Source: Euryarchaeota archaeon UBA538
GTDB taxonomy: Archaea; Thermoplasmatota; Poseidoniia; Poseidoniales; Thalassarchaeaceae
NCBI GenBank assembly: GCA_002499325.1
Contig: DALC01000024.1
Location: forward strand, 1-14,028
Length of the DNA: 14,028 nucleotides
Reading direction: 5' to 3'
The position numbers and the translations under genes were made by a program. The first letter of the stretch is position 1, and every line of letters begins with the position of its first letter. The notes beneath the pieces are model-generated. The model saw only the letters and a list, made by a program, of their open reading frames with translations. It was not told the origin of the DNA and made no database searches. Shown here piece by piece: positions 13,282-14,028 of this stretch.

Positions 13282-13285
13282 AATA

Positions 13286-14028
13286 ATGAGGCTTACTTTC
13301 TCAGAAATTAAGAATAAAATAAGAAAAATTATTCCCGAAGGAATAGACTATGACGTTGATCTGGAAGCTGGATCTATTTCTGTTATCACTAAGGAGCCCG
13401 CATCATTCGGAGGAGCAGGGGGGCAGAGTCTTACAGTTAAAATTGCCAAGGCGGTCAGAAGAAGAGTCGTGATCAGACCACATCCAGATTTACTTTCTAG
13501 TGAGAATGAGGTCAATGATGCGGTATCAAGAATAATGCCGGAAGAAGCTCTAATTAGACGAATCTGGCTTGATCCAGCTCTATCTGAAGTCACAATTGAA
13601 GCCGATGATCCAAAGTCAGCGGTAGGTCAGAAGGGAACTAACATCCAACAGCTAAGAAACGAGATTGGTTGGTTGGTAAATGTTGTCAGGGCGCCCGCGA
13701 GAGAGAGCAGGACTCAGACGGATATTAGGAGATTCAGAAAGGAGCTAGCCGACGAAAGGAAAACGCTACTCAGAAAATTCGGCACTAGGATATACAGGCC
13801 CCAGAGACCAGGTCCACCGTGGGTCAGAGTTACCGCACTAGGCTCATACAGAGAGGTTGGAAGAGCTATGCATTTGGTTACCACCAATGAGTCCAAGGTT
13901 CTCGTTGATTGTGGTGCGAAACCAACAAACAACAGAAGTGAAGTCCAACCTTTCTTTGCTGCCCCTGAGATGCTTCCTCTGGATAATATCGATGCTGTCG
14001 TAATTACTCACGCTCACGTTGATCATAT
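13286..14028 (+). CDS. fttA: FttA / aCPSF1 transcription termination ribonuclease (5' part, runs off the window)
   Basis: The first 247 residues of the archaeal KH-domain beta-CASP metallo-beta-lactamase. In archaea this CPSF73 homologue cuts nascent RNA and terminates transcription. The order seen is a first KH-like domain (about 1-68), a second KH domain (about 69-137) with its GxxG loop in VGQKGTNIQQL near 113-123, a charged linker (RRFRKELADERKTLLRKF), and the metallo-beta-lactamase domain from about residue 179 (VRVTALGSYREVGRA). The metal motif HAHVDH falls at 242-247, at the very end of the window. The beta-CASP domain and remaining metal ligands lie beyond it. The full protein is usually about 630-650 residues. 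The gene follows psmB by 64 bp and has a strong Shine-Dalgarno. It is incomplete only because of the window edge. Confidence 0.93.
   Translation, partial: MRLTFSEIKNKIRKIIPEGIDYDVDLEAGSISVITKEPASFGGAGGQSLTVKIAKAVRRRVVIRPHPDLLSSENEVNDAVSRIMPEEALIRRIWLDPALSEVTIEADDPKSAVGQKGTNIQQLRNEIGWLVNVVRAPARESRTQTDIRRFRKELADERKTLLRKFGTRIYRPQRPGPPWVRVTALGSYREVGRAMHLVTTNESKVLVDCGAKPTNNRSEVQPFFAAPEMLPLDNIDAVVITHAHVDH

Noticed and set aside
1..14028. CRISPR array, insertion sequence, tRNA/rRNA, or defence or toxin-antitoxin cassette
   Set aside because: No regularly spaced repeats, transposase, T-arm-like GGTTCRA context with matching stem, or defence gene was seen. The MazG-like protein has no MazE/MazF-like neighbour.

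Overview
The window looks like a piece of an archaeal chromosome, most likely a marine planktonic euryarchaeon of the Poseidoniia (Marine Group II/III) type. Firm archaeal markers are ribosomal protein eS1 (S3Ae), a 20S proteasome beta subunit, the KH-domain termination nuclease FttA/aCPSF1, an archaeal SepF, a ZPR1 zinc-finger protein and an archaeal-type TrpRS. These sit beside bacterial-looking metabolic genes: ThyA, DHFR and a PlsC-type acyltransferase. That mixture, moderate GC, heavy use of AGA/AGG arginine codons and very tight packing (several gene pairs are 0-9 bp apart) favour Poseidoniia. The lineage call is an inference; no phylogeny could be run.

Layout. (1) 4-999 (+) is a coiled-coil protein that converges on a minus-strand set: an archaeal RNA-binding protein (2395-2826), a 7Fe ferredoxin (2057-2329) and PdxS (1002-2009). 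(2) From a divergent promoter region at 2827-2953, the plus strand carries eS1 with an unusual C-terminal SAP domain, then, 4 bp later, a nucleoside phosphorylase of the MTA/MTI phosphorylase family, then a MazG-like NTP pyrophosphohydrolase. (3) A minus-strand four-gene operon, read from 7704 to 5119, is plsC-like, thyA, folA, doxX-like. (4) A secreted or membrane-anchored protein of unknown function lies at 7784-8881 (+), convergent with a saccharopine-dehydrogenase-like oxidoreductase (8913-9971, -). (5) trpS (10070-11452, +) is divergent from the oxidoreductase and abuts the sepF-zpr1 pair (12444 to 11453, -). (6) psmB (12595-13221, +) is followed by the 5' part of fttA (13286 to the window edge).

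How the genes fit together. The region is mostly housekeeping: translation (eS1, TrpRS, the RNA-binding protein), transcription termination (FttA), protein turnover (proteasome), cell division (SepF), dTMP and folate synthesis (ThyA, DHFR, possibly with MazG-like nucleotide clean-up), PLP synthesis, purine/methylthio salvage and membrane lipid acylation. No CRISPR array, insertion sequence, tRNA, rRNA or phage/defence island was seen. The longest gene-free stretch is about 150 bp. The points most worth a second look are the eS1-SAP fusion, the phosphorylase active-site swap, a PlsC-type gene in an archaeon, and several intergenic signals: three copies of ACTTACCT, an interlocked inverted-repeat pair, a triple AATAGCG motif and a nested inverted repeat in the fttA leader.
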